In this document: positions 1-7,565 of the stretch, in pieces
Layout of the letters: the number at the start of each line of letters is the position of its first letter
How positions within the stretch are numbered: the first letter of the stretch is position 1
Source: BMS3ABIN04 sp965554225
GTDB lineage: Bacteria; Bacteroidota; Ignavibacteria; Ignavibacteriales; Melioribacteraceae
Direction of reading: 5' to 3'
DNA length: 18,709 nt
Assembly: GCA_965554225.1 (NCBI GenBank)
Contig: CBEVZC010000055.1
Span: 1-18,709 of the forward strand
Translations under genes and position numbers: made by a program
The notes under the pieces: generated by a model
Databases searched by the model: none
What the model was told of the DNA's origin: nothing
What the model saw: only the letters and a program-made list of their open reading frames with translations

Positions 1-668
1 CCGGTTCCGGGTGGTAAGTCATAAATTAGATAATCCAAATCACCCCAGTTTACATCGGACATAAATTGCTTAATAGCTCCGCTTGCCATTGGCCCGCGCC
101 AAATAACTGGATCATTTTCATCAACTAAAAATCCAATTGACATTAATTTTATGCCGAAGTTTTCCAGCGGAATCATTTTAGAAGAATTTGTGTCTTGGTA
201 TATTTTGGGTTTCTTGCTTATACCAAGCATCAACGGAATACTGGGTCCGTAAACATCGGCATCCAAAAGTCCTACTTTTGCCCCGTCTTTTGCCAATGCA
301 ACTGCCAGGTTAACTGCAACAGTGCTTTTACCAACACCGCCTTTCCCGCTGGCTACGGCAATTGTATTTTTAACACCCGGTAACAAAGCATCCTTTTTAC
401 TGTCAATATGAGATTGTACATTTGCCGTCATGTTCACAGTAATATTTTCTACATCCGGTATATCGCTTTTTATTGCTGCAACGGCATCATTTTTCATTTT
501 GTCTTTTAGCGGACAGGCCGGAGTTGTAAGTTCTATATCAAAAGAGATATTTAAACCGTCAATCTTAAGGTTTTTAATCATGTTTAGTGTTACTAGATCT
601 CTATGAAGATCCGGATCTTCAACTTTACTAAGTGAATTTAATACTTGTTGTTCTGTTATATTGCTCAT
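1..668 (-). CDS. mrp: Mrp/ApbC-family iron-sulfur cluster carrier ATPase (3' end beyond window)
   Basis: Translating the minus strand from the ATG at 668 gives 222 uninterrupted residues running off the left edge, so this is the N-terminal part only. Residues 1-80 form an MIP18/DUF59-type domain with the conserved TPACPLKD stretch (Cys52). Residues about 100-222 begin the MinD/Mrp P-loop domain, with the deviant Walker A ASGKGGVGKST (about 107-116), DADVYGPSIP (136-145) and a Walker B-like YDLPPGT at the edge. The family binds and transfers Fe-S clusters in the cytoplasm. The C-terminal CxxC that would bind the cluster lies outside the window and cannot be checked. An AAAGGA ribosome site six bases upstream supports the start. 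The gene is divergent from the iron-uptake cluster, which fits an iron theme but proves no shared control. Confidence 0.95.
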   Translation of the reverse strand, partial: MSNITEQQVLNSLSKVEDPDLHRDLVTLNMIKNLKIDGLNISFDIELTTPACPLKDKMKNDAVAAIKSDIPDVENITVNMTANVQSHIDSKKDALLPGVKNTIAVASGKGGVGKSTVAVNLAVALAKDGAKVGLLDADVYGPSIPLMLGISKKPKIYQDTNSSKMIPLENFGIKLMSIGFLVDENDPVIWRGPMASGAIKQFMSDVNWGDLDYLIYDLPPGT

Positions 669-687
669 GTTTCATCCTTTCAAAAAA

Positions 688-716
688 TTGAACTACAAAT
701 TTAGTAAGATTATCAA
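688..716 (+). promoter_or_regulatory. possible sigma70-type promoter for the iron-uptake cluster
   Basis: TTGAAC (688-693) and TATCAA (711-716) are separated by 17 bases in the gap between the divergent mrp-like gene and the DtxR-type regulator. Each box matches the consensus at four positions. In DNA this AT-rich that is weak support. Confidence 0.25.
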
Positions 717-769
717 TCTATTACAAAATTAGAAAGTTAAATTAAACTACTTTGGCGAGCTTGATATTT

Positions 770-789
770 AATTTAAGTATGCTTAACTT
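770..789 (+). promoter_or_regulatory. candidate operator palindrome for the DtxR-type regulator
   Basis: This is a 20-base imperfect palindrome: arm AATTTAAG, centre TATG, arm CTTAACTT, with one mismatch in the eight-base arms. It sits 22 bases before the preferred start of the regulator gene. Its spacing and TTAA-rich arms resemble manganese/iron repressor operators of the ScaR/SloR type in the DtxR family. A further half-site, AAAGTTAA (733-740), is the exact reverse complement of TTAACTTT (783-790). Assignment as an autoregulatory site is an inference from position and symmetry. Confidence 0.4.
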
Positions 790-811
790 TCATCTCAAAA
801 AATTGGCGAAC

Positions 812-1474
812 ATGGCTTCGGTATCAAAAGAAAATTATTTAAAATTAATTTATGCTCATAAACAGAGAAGTAACAAGTCGGTAACAACTTCTGTTTTAGC
901 ACACGATCTTGAGGTCTCAAATGCTGCAACTAGTGAAATGGCAAAAAAACTTTACAGTTCCGGACTTGTAACATATAAAAAATATAAAGGGCTTGAACTT
1001 ACTCAAGAAGGAGAAAAAATTGCTTTGGACGTTGTAAGAAGGCACAGATTATGGGAGCTCTTTTTAATGAAAGTTCTGAAATTAAGTTGGGCTGAGGTAC
1101 ATAACGAAGCTGAGCGGTTAGAGCATATCTCATCAGAAAAATTAATTGATAGGATTGATGAATATTTGGAATATCCGATTTTAGATCCTCATGGAGAACC
1201 GATTCCTAGCAAAGAAGGAATAATGCCTAAGGTTCCAAAATCAATAAAATTATCGGAAGGTAAAATTGGAACTATTTATGAGTTAATTAAAGTTGATGAT
1301 ACAGTCAGTGACTTAGTTATGTATTTAAATAAGGTCGGTATAGAATTAAATAAAAAGATTCTTATTGTTGAAAAATTCCCGTTTGATAATTCTGTTGTTA
1401 TAAAATTCGAAAGGAAAGAATTATCTTTAAGTGACAAAGTTGCCCAGCATTTATTTATTGTTAAATCTAAATAG
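812..1474 (+). CDS. DtxR/MntR-family metal-dependent transcriptional regulator
   Basis: The 220-residue protein (from the ATG at 812) has the DtxR layout: winged helix-turn-helix (about 5-70), metal-binding dimerization domain (70-145) and a C-terminal SH3-like FeoA-type domain (about 145-217). The signature RRHRLWE and LDPHGEPIP motifs are present. Putative metal ligands by alignment with MntR/DtxR are His78, Glu82, His97, Glu101, Glu104 and His105. The MntR Asp8/Glu11 positions are Asn8 and Lys11 here, so metal preference cannot be read off. The frame stays open upstream to a TTG at 752. I prefer 812 because family members begin a few residues before the first helix and the upstream extension is not family-like. 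It opens the Feo cluster, nine bases before the next gene, and probably represses it when iron or manganese is sufficient. Confidence 0.9.
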   Translation: MASVSKENYLKLIYAHKQRSNKSVTTSVLAHDLEVSNAATSEMAKKLYSSGLVTYKKYKGLELTQEGEKIALDVVRRHRLWELFLMKVLKLSWAEVHNEAERLEHISSEKLIDRIDEYLEYPILDPHGEPIPSKEGIMPKVPKSIKLSEGKIGTIYELIKVDDTVSDLVMYLNKVGIELNKKILIVEKFPFDNSVVIKFERKELSLSDKVAQHLFIVKSK

Positions 1475-1483
1475 GTTAAAATT

Positions 1484-2509
1484 ATGAATCCTGTTGAATC
1501 ATTAATAATATTCGTTTTAGTAGTTGTTTTTTTAACTGTAATTTTTCTGCCTGGGAAAGGATTATTTGCAAAATGGAAACATACTATTAGAAGTACAGAA
1601 CGGGTTTTAATTGAAGATGCACTAAAACATCTTTACGATAGGGAATATAATCATATGGGTTGTACCCTGCAGAGTATTGCGGGGAATTTGGGAATTAGTT
1701 CGGATAAAGCTGCCAATCTTGTTGAAAGACTTGAAAAGCTTGATTTAATTAATTTAAAGTACGGACAGTTGTCACTAACTCCCAAAGGCAGATCTTATGC
1801 TTTAAGGGTGATAAGAGTTCATAGACTGTGGGAGAAGTATCTTTCTGAAAAAACCGGCATTCCTGAAATTGATTGGCATGACGAGGCCGAATTGAAGGAG
1901 CATGAATTAACTCCTGAACAAGCCGATGGTTTAGCAGCTAGTATTGGTAATCCGTTGTTTGACCCGCATGGTGATCCAATCCCAACTTCAGATGGCAGAA
2001 TTCCCCAAAAGGAGGGAAAGTTGCTAAGTTCCTTAAAAGAAGGGGAGGCTGCCCAAATAATTCATGTAGAAGATGAACCTAAAGCTATTTATGCTCAACT
2101 TTTAGCTCTCAACCTACGAGTTGGTTCACAAATAATTATGATTGAAAATACAAATGAAAGAATAAAATTTGAATCAGATGGCGAGGAAAAGATTTTAGCA
2201 CCGATCTTTGCTGCAAACGTAACGGTAAAAATACTAGAGAGAGAAAATGTAATAGAGAAAAATTTCTTACCGCTATCTAATTTAAAAGTAGGTGAAAAAG
2301 GAGAGGTGCTTAAAATTTCCAATGCCTTACGTGGTCAAGAACGAATACGCTTGTTAGACTTTGGAATAGTGCCGGGAGCAGAAATTGCCGTTGAAATGAA
2401 AAGTCCTTCCGGTGACCCCACTGCTTATAGAATTAGAGATGCAGTTATAGCTTTCAGAAAGAATCAGTCCGATTACATCTTTATGAAAAAAAATAAAAGC
2501 GAGGTTTAG
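1484..2509 (+). CDS. membrane-anchored DtxR-like winged-helix protein with two FeoA domains
   Basis: The 341-residue protein starts with a hydrophobic segment (residues 6-22) followed by basic residues, predicting a single N-terminal anchor with the rest in the cytoplasm. Next come a winged helix (about 38-105) and a DtxR-type dimerization domain with VHRLWE (His113, Glu117), WHDEAELKEH (His132, Glu136, Glu139, His140) and FDPHGDPIP. Two FeoA/SH3-like domains follow: about 181-250 is the more divergent, and 262-334 has the typical L-L-VGEKGEV, RLLDFGIVPG and SGDPTAYRI pattern. FeoA works with FeoB in Fe(II) import. No separate feoA gene is present, so this protein probably supplies it. The gene ends directly against the FeoB GTPase gene. 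Whether the winged helix still binds DNA is unknown. A conventional DtxR repressor with a chance hydrophobic N-terminus is the alternative. Confidence 0.85.
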   Translation: MNPVESLIIFVLVVVFLTVIFLPGKGLFAKWKHTIRSTERVLIEDALKHLYDREYNHMGCTLQSIAGNLGISSDKAANLVERLEKLDLINLKYGQLSLTPKGRSYALRVIRVHRLWEKYLSEKTGIPEIDWHDEAELKEHELTPEQADGLAASIGNPLFDPHGDPIPTSDGRIPQKEGKLLSSLKEGEAAQIIHVEDEPKAIYAQLLALNLRVGSQIIMIENTNERIKFESDGEEKILAPIFAANVTVKILERENVIEKNFLPLSNLKVGEKGEVLKISNALRGQERIRLLDFGIVPGAEIAVEMKSPSGDPTAYRIRDAVIAFRKNQSDYIFMKKNKSEV

Positions 2510-3325
2510 TTGAATTTAGTAAAAAGTGATTGTGACAATTGTCCGGTTCACAATATTGATAATCTTGTAAAACTTGGTATTAACATGGAGCATTTTGATT
2601 ATGTGGTTGCTCTTTGCGGAAATCCCAATACGGGAAAAAGTACTGTTTTTAATGCTTTAACCGGTTTACGTCAGCATACTGGTAACTGGCCGGGTAAAAC
2701 CGTAGCAAGAGCCGAAGGAGGATTTGAATACAATGAACACAAGTATAAATTAGTTGATTTACCCGGTACCTATTCGCTATTATCTACTAGTACGGATGAA
2801 GAAGTTGCAAGAAACTTTATACTTTTCGGTCAGCCTGATGTTACCGTTATTGTTGTTGACGCAACAAGATTGGAGAGAAATCTAAATTTGGTTTTGCAGG
2901 TTTTAGAGATTACCGACAGAGCAATAGTCTGTTTAAACTTGATTGATGAAGCGGAAAGAAACGGTATTAAAATTGATGAAAGGGCACTGTCAAAAGAGTT
3001 GGGTGTACCGGTTATTCCAACTGCAGCCAGGCAAAAAGAAGGAATCCCGAATTTGCTGAAATATGTAGATGAAGTTGCAACCGGGAAATACAGATGTAAA
3101 CCTAAAAGGATAAAAAACAAGAATCCGAAATTAAGAAAGGCTATTAAGACTTTAAGTAATGAAGTATCAAAACTTTATCCTAATTTACCAAATTCTGACT
3201 GGGTCGCTTTACGACTGCTTGAAGGGGATGAGGAAATTATAGCTGCGGTAAAATCGGGTGAACTTGGAAAATTAAAAAAGCTTGAAGTTACAAATGATGT
3301 ACGAGAACCAATTTTGCAAAAATAA
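2510..3325 (+). CDS. feoB: FeoB small GTPase subunit (split FeoB)
   Basis: The 271-residue protein is the G-protein half of the ferrous iron transporter FeoB. Visible motifs are G1 GNPNTGKST (37-45), the switch region GNWPGKTV with Thr64, G3 DLPGTYSL (83-90), G4 NLID (143-146; more often NMMD in FeoB) and G5 PTAAR (170-174). Residues about 175-271 resemble part of the helical GDI region. The N-terminus carries CDNCPVH (Cys8, Cys11, His14), absent from the enterobacterial protein. It begins with TTG immediately after the previous stop, with GAGGT just upstream. The first in-frame ATG (Met26) would remove the Cys motif, so TTG is preferred. It lacks membrane segments and must pair with the product of the next gene. 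Translational coupling to the upstream FeoA-like gene is likely. Confidence 0.93.
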   Translation: MNLVKSDCDNCPVHNIDNLVKLGINMEHFDYVVALCGNPNTGKSTVFNALTGLRQHTGNWPGKTVARAEGGFEYNEHKYKLVDLPGTYSLLSTSTDEEVARNFILFGQPDVTVIVVDATRLERNLNLVLQVLEITDRAIVCLNLIDEAERNGIKIDERALSKELGVPVIPTAARQKEGIPNLLKYVDEVATGKYRCKPKRIKNKNPKLRKAIKTLSNEVSKLYPNLPNSDWVALRLLEGDEEIIAAVKSGELGKLKKLEVTNDVREPILQK

Positions 3326-3335
3326 ACTCTAAATT

Positions 3336-4748
3336 ATGACTGAAAAAAATAAAGTACTTGAGCTAGCAAATAAATTAAGATGGGAATTAGGCGGTAATCT
3401 GCATGATGCTTTGATGGAATCTATTTTTAAAGAAGCTTCCAATATTGCTGATAAGGTGGTAATAACCAAAAACGAAAAAGGGGCATTCAGTTTTGATAAA
3501 AAGCTTGATAAAATTGTAACAAATAGATGGACCGGCTTTCCCATAATGTTTATTCTATTAGCTATTGTATTTTGGTTAACAGTTCAAGGTGCAAATTATC
3601 CGTCAAATTTACTTTCTGATTTGTTAGTCAACAATTTGCATCATATACTGAAAAATTTTGCTCTTTCTATTAATTTACCTCATTGGGTTATAGGTTTATT
3701 TATAGACGGCGGATATTTAGCGATGGCTTGGGTTATTGCAGTAATGCTGCCTCCAATGGCAATTTTCTTCCCATTATTTACTCTACTGGAAGATTTCGGA
3801 TATCTGCCGCGGGTTGCATTCAATATGGATAACTTATTTAGAAGAGCCGGGGCACATGGTAAACAAGCTTTAACAATGAGTATGGGATTTGGCTGTAATG
3901 CCGCGGGTGTTGTTGCGGCGCGGGTTATTGATAGTCCCCGTGAAAGACTAATTGCAATTCTTACAAATAATTTTTCACTCTGTAACGGAAGGTGGCCTAC
4001 ACAAATACTAATAGCTACTATTTTTATCGGTGGTTTGGTACCGGCACAATTAGCAGGATTGGTTTCCGCGGGCGCGGTTGTCGGGATAGCTGTGTTTGGT
4101 GTTTTCCTTAGTCTGGTAACATCGTGGGGTTTATCGAGGAGTGTATTAAAAGGAGAAGCTTCAACATTTAATTTAGAACTTCCACCGTATAGACCGCCAA
4201 GGATTCTGCAAACATTATATACATCTTTAATTGATAGAACTCTAATTGTACTTTGGAGGGCAATTGTTTTTGCCTTTCCCGCGGGTTTGGTTATTTGGCT
4301 AATTTCAAATATAGATATCGGCGGTGTTAGTTTAGCCGATTATTTTATTAATTGGTCCAATCCGTTTGCTTTGTTTATAGGATTAAATGGTATTATACTT
4401 TTAGCGTATGTTGTAGCCATACCGGCGAATGAAATCGTGATTCCGACAATTTTAATGTTAACTGTTGTTCATTTCGGATTGACGGGTGTCGGTGCCGGTG
4501 CCGGAGTAATGTTCGATACAAGTACAATAGGTGCAACCAAACAGCTTTTAGAAGTTGGAGGATGGACAGTTTTGACTGGAGTAAATTTGATGCTTTTCAG
4601 TTTGCTTCATAATCCGTGTTCAACTACTTTGTATACAATTTACAAAGAGACCGGAAGTATGAAGTGGACTATATTCTCAGCAATCTATCCAATTATTATG
4701 GGTTTTACTCTTTGTTTTCTGGTTGCGCAAGTTTGGAGAATTTTTTGA
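3336..4748 (+). CDS. feoB: FeoB membrane permease subunit (split FeoB)
   Basis: The 470-residue protein is the transmembrane half of FeoB. About 60 soluble N-terminal residues complete the helical linker. Then comes the typical LDKIVTNRWTGFPI entry into the first membrane helix and about eight to ten hydrophobic segments. The first gate has GFGCNAAG (184-191) and SLCNGRWP (214-221), where E. coli FeoB has GCNVP and SCGAR. The second gate has HNPCSTTLYTIYKETGS (425-441), matching the usual PC-T-RRE-G pattern. AIPANEIVIP (361-370) precedes it. Together with the upstream GTPase the total is 741 residues, close to the 773 of E. coli FeoB. This ORF is in a different frame from the GTPase ORF, with an in-frame TAA just upstream of its ATG, so the split is not a single frameshift. 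Ferrous iron import across the inner membrane is the expected role. Confidence 0.92.
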   Translation: MTEKNKVLELANKLRWELGGNLHDALMESIFKEASNIADKVVITKNEKGAFSFDKKLDKIVTNRWTGFPIMFILLAIVFWLTVQGANYPSNLLSDLLVNNLHHILKNFALSINLPHWVIGLFIDGGYLAMAWVIAVMLPPMAIFFPLFTLLEDFGYLPRVAFNMDNLFRRAGAHGKQALTMSMGFGCNAAGVVAARVIDSPRERLIAILTNNFSLCNGRWPTQILIATIFIGGLVPAQLAGLVSAGAVVGIAVFGVFLSLVTSWGLSRSVLKGEASTFNLELPPYRPPRILQTLYTSLIDRTLIVLWRAIVFAFPAGLVIWLISNIDIGGVSLADYFINWSNPFALFIGLNGIILLAYVVAIPANEIVIPTILMLTVVHFGLTGVGAGAGVMFDTSTIGATKQLLEVGGWTVLTGVNLMLFSLLHNPCSTTLYTIYKETGSMKWTIFSAIYPIIMGFTLCFLVAQVWRIF

Positions 4749-4767
4749 TACTTAAATTTGCCTGATC

Positions 4768-6900
4768 TTAATGAACTATTTTCCTTACAATTTTTTTGTC
4801 TGTTGTATGAATATTGTGACCCATCAGCCAATTCTGAACTGAAATTATTTTTTGCGTATAAACCGGGTGATTAAATACGTAATTACCGTTTGGTAATAGG
4901 ATTCGTGACTTTACATTATCTTTTAGTGAGTTTTTAATAACTGACTTGAGGATAGTTTTCAATATATCTTTATTCTCAATTGGAAATGCGATTTCAATTC
5001 TTCTATCTAAATTTCTCTGCATTAAATCGGCGCTGCTTAAATACATTTCTTCGTTTCCGTTATTGAAGAAATAATAAATTCTGCTGTGTTCTAAAAATCT
5101 TCCTACAATACTTCGTACTTTTATATTTTCGCTAATTCCTATTTTCTGTGGAATCAAACAGCATATCCCGCGTACTATTAAATCGACCTTTACACCTTGC
5201 TGAGAAGCTTCGTAAAGAGCGGCAATAAGCGCCGGATCAACCAGAGAGTTTAACTTAAAAATTAAATGACCTGTACCATAACGCTTTTTATTTTGAATTT
5301 CTCTGTCAATGAGATTGATCATTTTCTTTCTAAGATTAATTGGAGCTACAAATAGTTTCCTAAACTTTTTTTGCTCCGAGTAACCGGTCAGGTAATTAAA
5401 TATTTCCGAAACGTCGGCACAAATTTCATCATCTGCCGTAAACAGACCTAAGTCCGTATATAACTTTGCCGTAGTTGCATTATAATTTCCGGTTCCCAAA
5501 TGAACGTAGCGTTTTACACCGTCAATTTCTTTTCTTACAACTAAAGTCATTTTAGCATGAGTTTTTAATCCTACAAGCCCGTAAACAACGTGCACGCCTG
5601 CTTTCTCTAACTCTCTTGCCCAGAAAATATTATTCTCTTCATCAAATCTTGCTTTTAACTCCACTAAAACCGCTACTTGTTTTTTCCTTTCTGCCGCTTC
5701 TATCAAATAACGAATAATAGGTGAATTTGGTCCGACACGGTAAAGAGTTTGTTTAATAGCAAGTACGTCAGGGTCTTGCGAAGCTTGTTTTATAAAATCA
5801 ATTACCGGTAAAAACGAATCGTAAGGATGATGAAGGAAAATATCTCTTTTCCGAATAATCGAAAAAATATTTTCATCTTCTTCAAATATTTGCTGGTTGT
5901 AAGGATGAAACTGTTTTTCTTTCAAATCATGCAGCGGCAGAGAGTAAAGCAGCATGATATCGCTTAATCCTAACGGGCCGTCGATAATATGAACATCATT
6001 TGCTTTAATTTCCAGGTTTTCTGTCAGTGTATCAATCATAAATTGCGGCATTTCCTTTTCAACTTCCAAGCGAACAACGGAACCAAATCTTCTTCTCTTA
6101 ATATTTTCCTCAATTAACTCAAGTAAATCGTCTGCTTCATCTTCTTGAATTTCCAGATCCGTGTTCCGGGTTATTCTGAATCTATGGGCATAAATAATTT
6201 CAACGCCGGGGAAAAGTATTGGCAAATTACTTTTTATCAGATCGTCTATCCAGACAAACTTAGCACAATACTCACCTTTACCGTTTGTACTTTTTTTACC
6301 GATTATTTTTTCAACTCTTAGTAAACGGGGAAGTATGTCTGGAATTTTAACTCTCGCAAAACTCTTTTCTCCGGTCTTCTTTTTTACCAATAAAGCAAAA
6401 CTTAGACTTAAATTAGAAATATACGGGAATGGTCTGCCCGGGTCAAAAGCTAAAGGAGTAAGTACGGGATAAATCTCTTTATGGAAATATTGAGTTAATT
6501 TATTTCTTTCTTCGTCTGTTAGTTCATCAATATCAGCAATTACTATATTATTCTTTTTTAAATTCGGAATGATCTCATTTATCCATAAATCATGAATTTG
6601 TTTGAACAATTTTTGAACTTCGTGTTCTATTATCTGAAGCTCTTCGTAAGGTGTATGCCCGTCAATTTTTGGTTCAATTACTTTGGCGCGAATTTGTTCT
6701 TTAATACCCGATACTCTAATCATATAAAATTCATCGAGGTTAGAATAGAAGATTGAGATAAATTTTATCTTATCCAGTAATGGCTGATCAGGCGATAAAG
6801 CTTCTTCTAATACCCTTTTGTTAAAATCAAGCCAACTTATTTCCCGGTTAAAAAAGTTTTCCGGTTTGTAATATTTTGATAGTGTTTCTTTAGTAATCAT
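4768..6900 (-). CDS. ppk1: polyphosphate kinase 1
   Basis: The 710-residue protein has the full PPK1 layout: N domain starting FFNREISWLDFN (16-27) with SNLDEFYMIR (53-62), the head domain, and two C-terminal phospholipase-D-like catalytic domains. The autophosphorylated histidine is His448 in GLKTHAK. The second conserved histidine is His605 in RFLEHSR, preceded by VRGICCLIP (576-584). Length is close to the usual 690-740. The enzyme reversibly builds polyphosphate from ATP and is usually membrane-associated. The gene lies 30 bases downstream of the dCMP deaminase gene on the same strand and is probably cotranscribed with it. It converges on the FeoB gene with only 19 bases between stop codons. 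No clear Shine-Dalgarno precedes the ATG, where the leader is very AT-rich. Confidence 0.97.
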   Translation of the reverse strand: MITKETLSKYYKPENFFNREISWLDFNKRVLEEALSPDQPLLDKIKFISIFYSNLDEFYMIRVSGIKEQIRAKVIEPKIDGHTPYEELQIIEHEVQKLFKQIHDLWINEIIPNLKKNNIVIADIDELTDEERNKLTQYFHKEIYPVLTPLAFDPGRPFPYISNLSLSFALLVKKKTGEKSFARVKIPDILPRLLRVEKIIGKKSTNGKGEYCAKFVWIDDLIKSNLPILFPGVEIIYAHRFRITRNTDLEIQEDEADDLLELIEENIKRRRFGSVVRLEVEKEMPQFMIDTLTENLEIKANDVHIIDGPLGLSDIMLLYSLPLHDLKEKQFHPYNQQIFEEDENIFSIIRKRDIFLHHPYDSFLPVIDFIKQASQDPDVLAIKQTLYRVGPNSPIIRYLIEAAERKKQVAVLVELKARFDEENNIFWARELEKAGVHVVYGLVGLKTHAKMTLVVRKEIDGVKRYVHLGTGNYNATTAKLYTDLGLFTADDEICADVSEIFNYLTGYSEQKKFRKLFVAPINLRKKMINLIDREIQNKKRYGTGHLIFKLNSLVDPALIAALYEASQQGVKVDLIVRGICCLIPQKIGISENIKVRSIVGRFLEHSRIYYFFNNGNEEMYLSSADLMQRNLDRRIEIAFPIENKDILKTILKSVIKNSLKDNVKSRILLPNGNYVFNHPVYTQKIISVQNWLMGHNIHTTDKKIVRKIVH

Positions 6901-6930
6901 AAAATTTTTTAAGTATAAAAATTAGCTGTT

Positions 6931-7440
6931 CTAATGGTTATGAGCATGGTCTTCAATTTTTACTGCGGACGAATAACTTTCGAGATTATAATTAATTGTT
7001 TTCTCAGGCATCGGTAACCTTCTGATTTTAACCTTTGCTTTGTCCAAAAAATAGTCTGCTTGGGTATTATGATAATCGGAAAAGACCACAATCTCCTTTA
7101 TTCCAGCTCCAATTAAGGCTTTAGCGCAATTAGTACACGGCATATTTGTGACGTACGCCGTAGCGCCCTTTGTGCTTACTCCGTGTATTGAACATTGTAA
7201 TAGAGCATTCATCTCTGCATGAATAGTTCTTATGCAGTGATTATCTTCAATCATACAGCCAACATCTTCGCAATGATCATCACCAGGAATAGAACCGTTA
7301 TAACCTGTTGATAAAATTCGTTTTTCTCTAACGAGAACGCAGCCAACGTGCATCCTTGGGCAGGTTGCTCTTTCCGAGACAAGCATGGCAACTTTTAGGA
7401 AATACTCATCCCATGCAGGTCTTTTCTTTTTATTCTCCAT
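6931..7440 (-). CDS. dCMP deaminase (ComEB-like cytidine/deoxycytidylate deaminase)
   Basis: The 169-residue protein carries the zinc-dependent deaminase signature: HAEMNALL (His74, Glu76) and PCTNCAKAL (Cys102, Cys105). It also has an inserted Cys/His-rich stretch (Cys27; HCEDVGC and NHC, 56-69) typical of dCMP deaminases. The family converts dCMP to dUMP and feeds thymidylate synthesis in the cytoplasm. The N-terminal RPAWDEYFLKVA and the YNGSIPG segment match the ComEB/dCMP deaminase group better than cytidine or tRNA adenosine deaminases. The C-terminus ends in a short histidine-rich tail (EDHAHNH) of unknown use. The gene is probably the first of a two-gene unit with ppk1. Confidence 0.93.
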   Translation of the reverse strand: MENKKKRPAWDEYFLKVAMLVSERATCPRMHVGCVLVREKRILSTGYNGSIPGDDHCEDVGCMIEDNHCIRTIHAEMNALLQCSIHGVSTKGATAYVTNMPCTNCAKALIGAGIKEIVVFSDYHNTQADYFLDKAKVKIRRLPMPEKTINYNLESYSSAVKIEDHAHNH

Positions 7441-7565
7441 TTGTTTTCCTAACTATAATGTTCAACCGTTAAAAAATATATTCCACAAAAATAATGAAAG
7501 TTTTGTTTAAGTGTTGTGTGCAAAATATAGATGTGCCGGAATTCAACTATTCTTAAAACTGAAAA

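Noticed and set aside
195..383. Plus-strand ORF of 62 codons inside the mrp-like gene
   Set aside because: It is antisense to the conserved P-loop region of a well-supported minus-strand gene and resembles no family.
752..811. N-terminal extension of the DtxR-type regulator from a TTG at 752
   Set aside because: The 20 extra residues do not resemble the family, no ribosome site precedes 752, and the stretch contains the candidate operator palindrome. The ATG at 812 gives the usual N-terminus.
3325..3336. Frameshift artefact splitting one feoB gene
   Set aside because: Each ORF has its own start, and stop codons close both frames near the junction, so one inserted or deleted base would not restore a clean fusion. 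Split FeoB is known in related bacteria, though read data would settle it.
4749..4767. Bidirectional terminator between the convergent feoB and ppk1 genes
   Set aside because: The 19-base gap holds no stem-loop. The best flanking pairing is seven bases with a G-T pair and a loop of about 20 bases, too weak to call.
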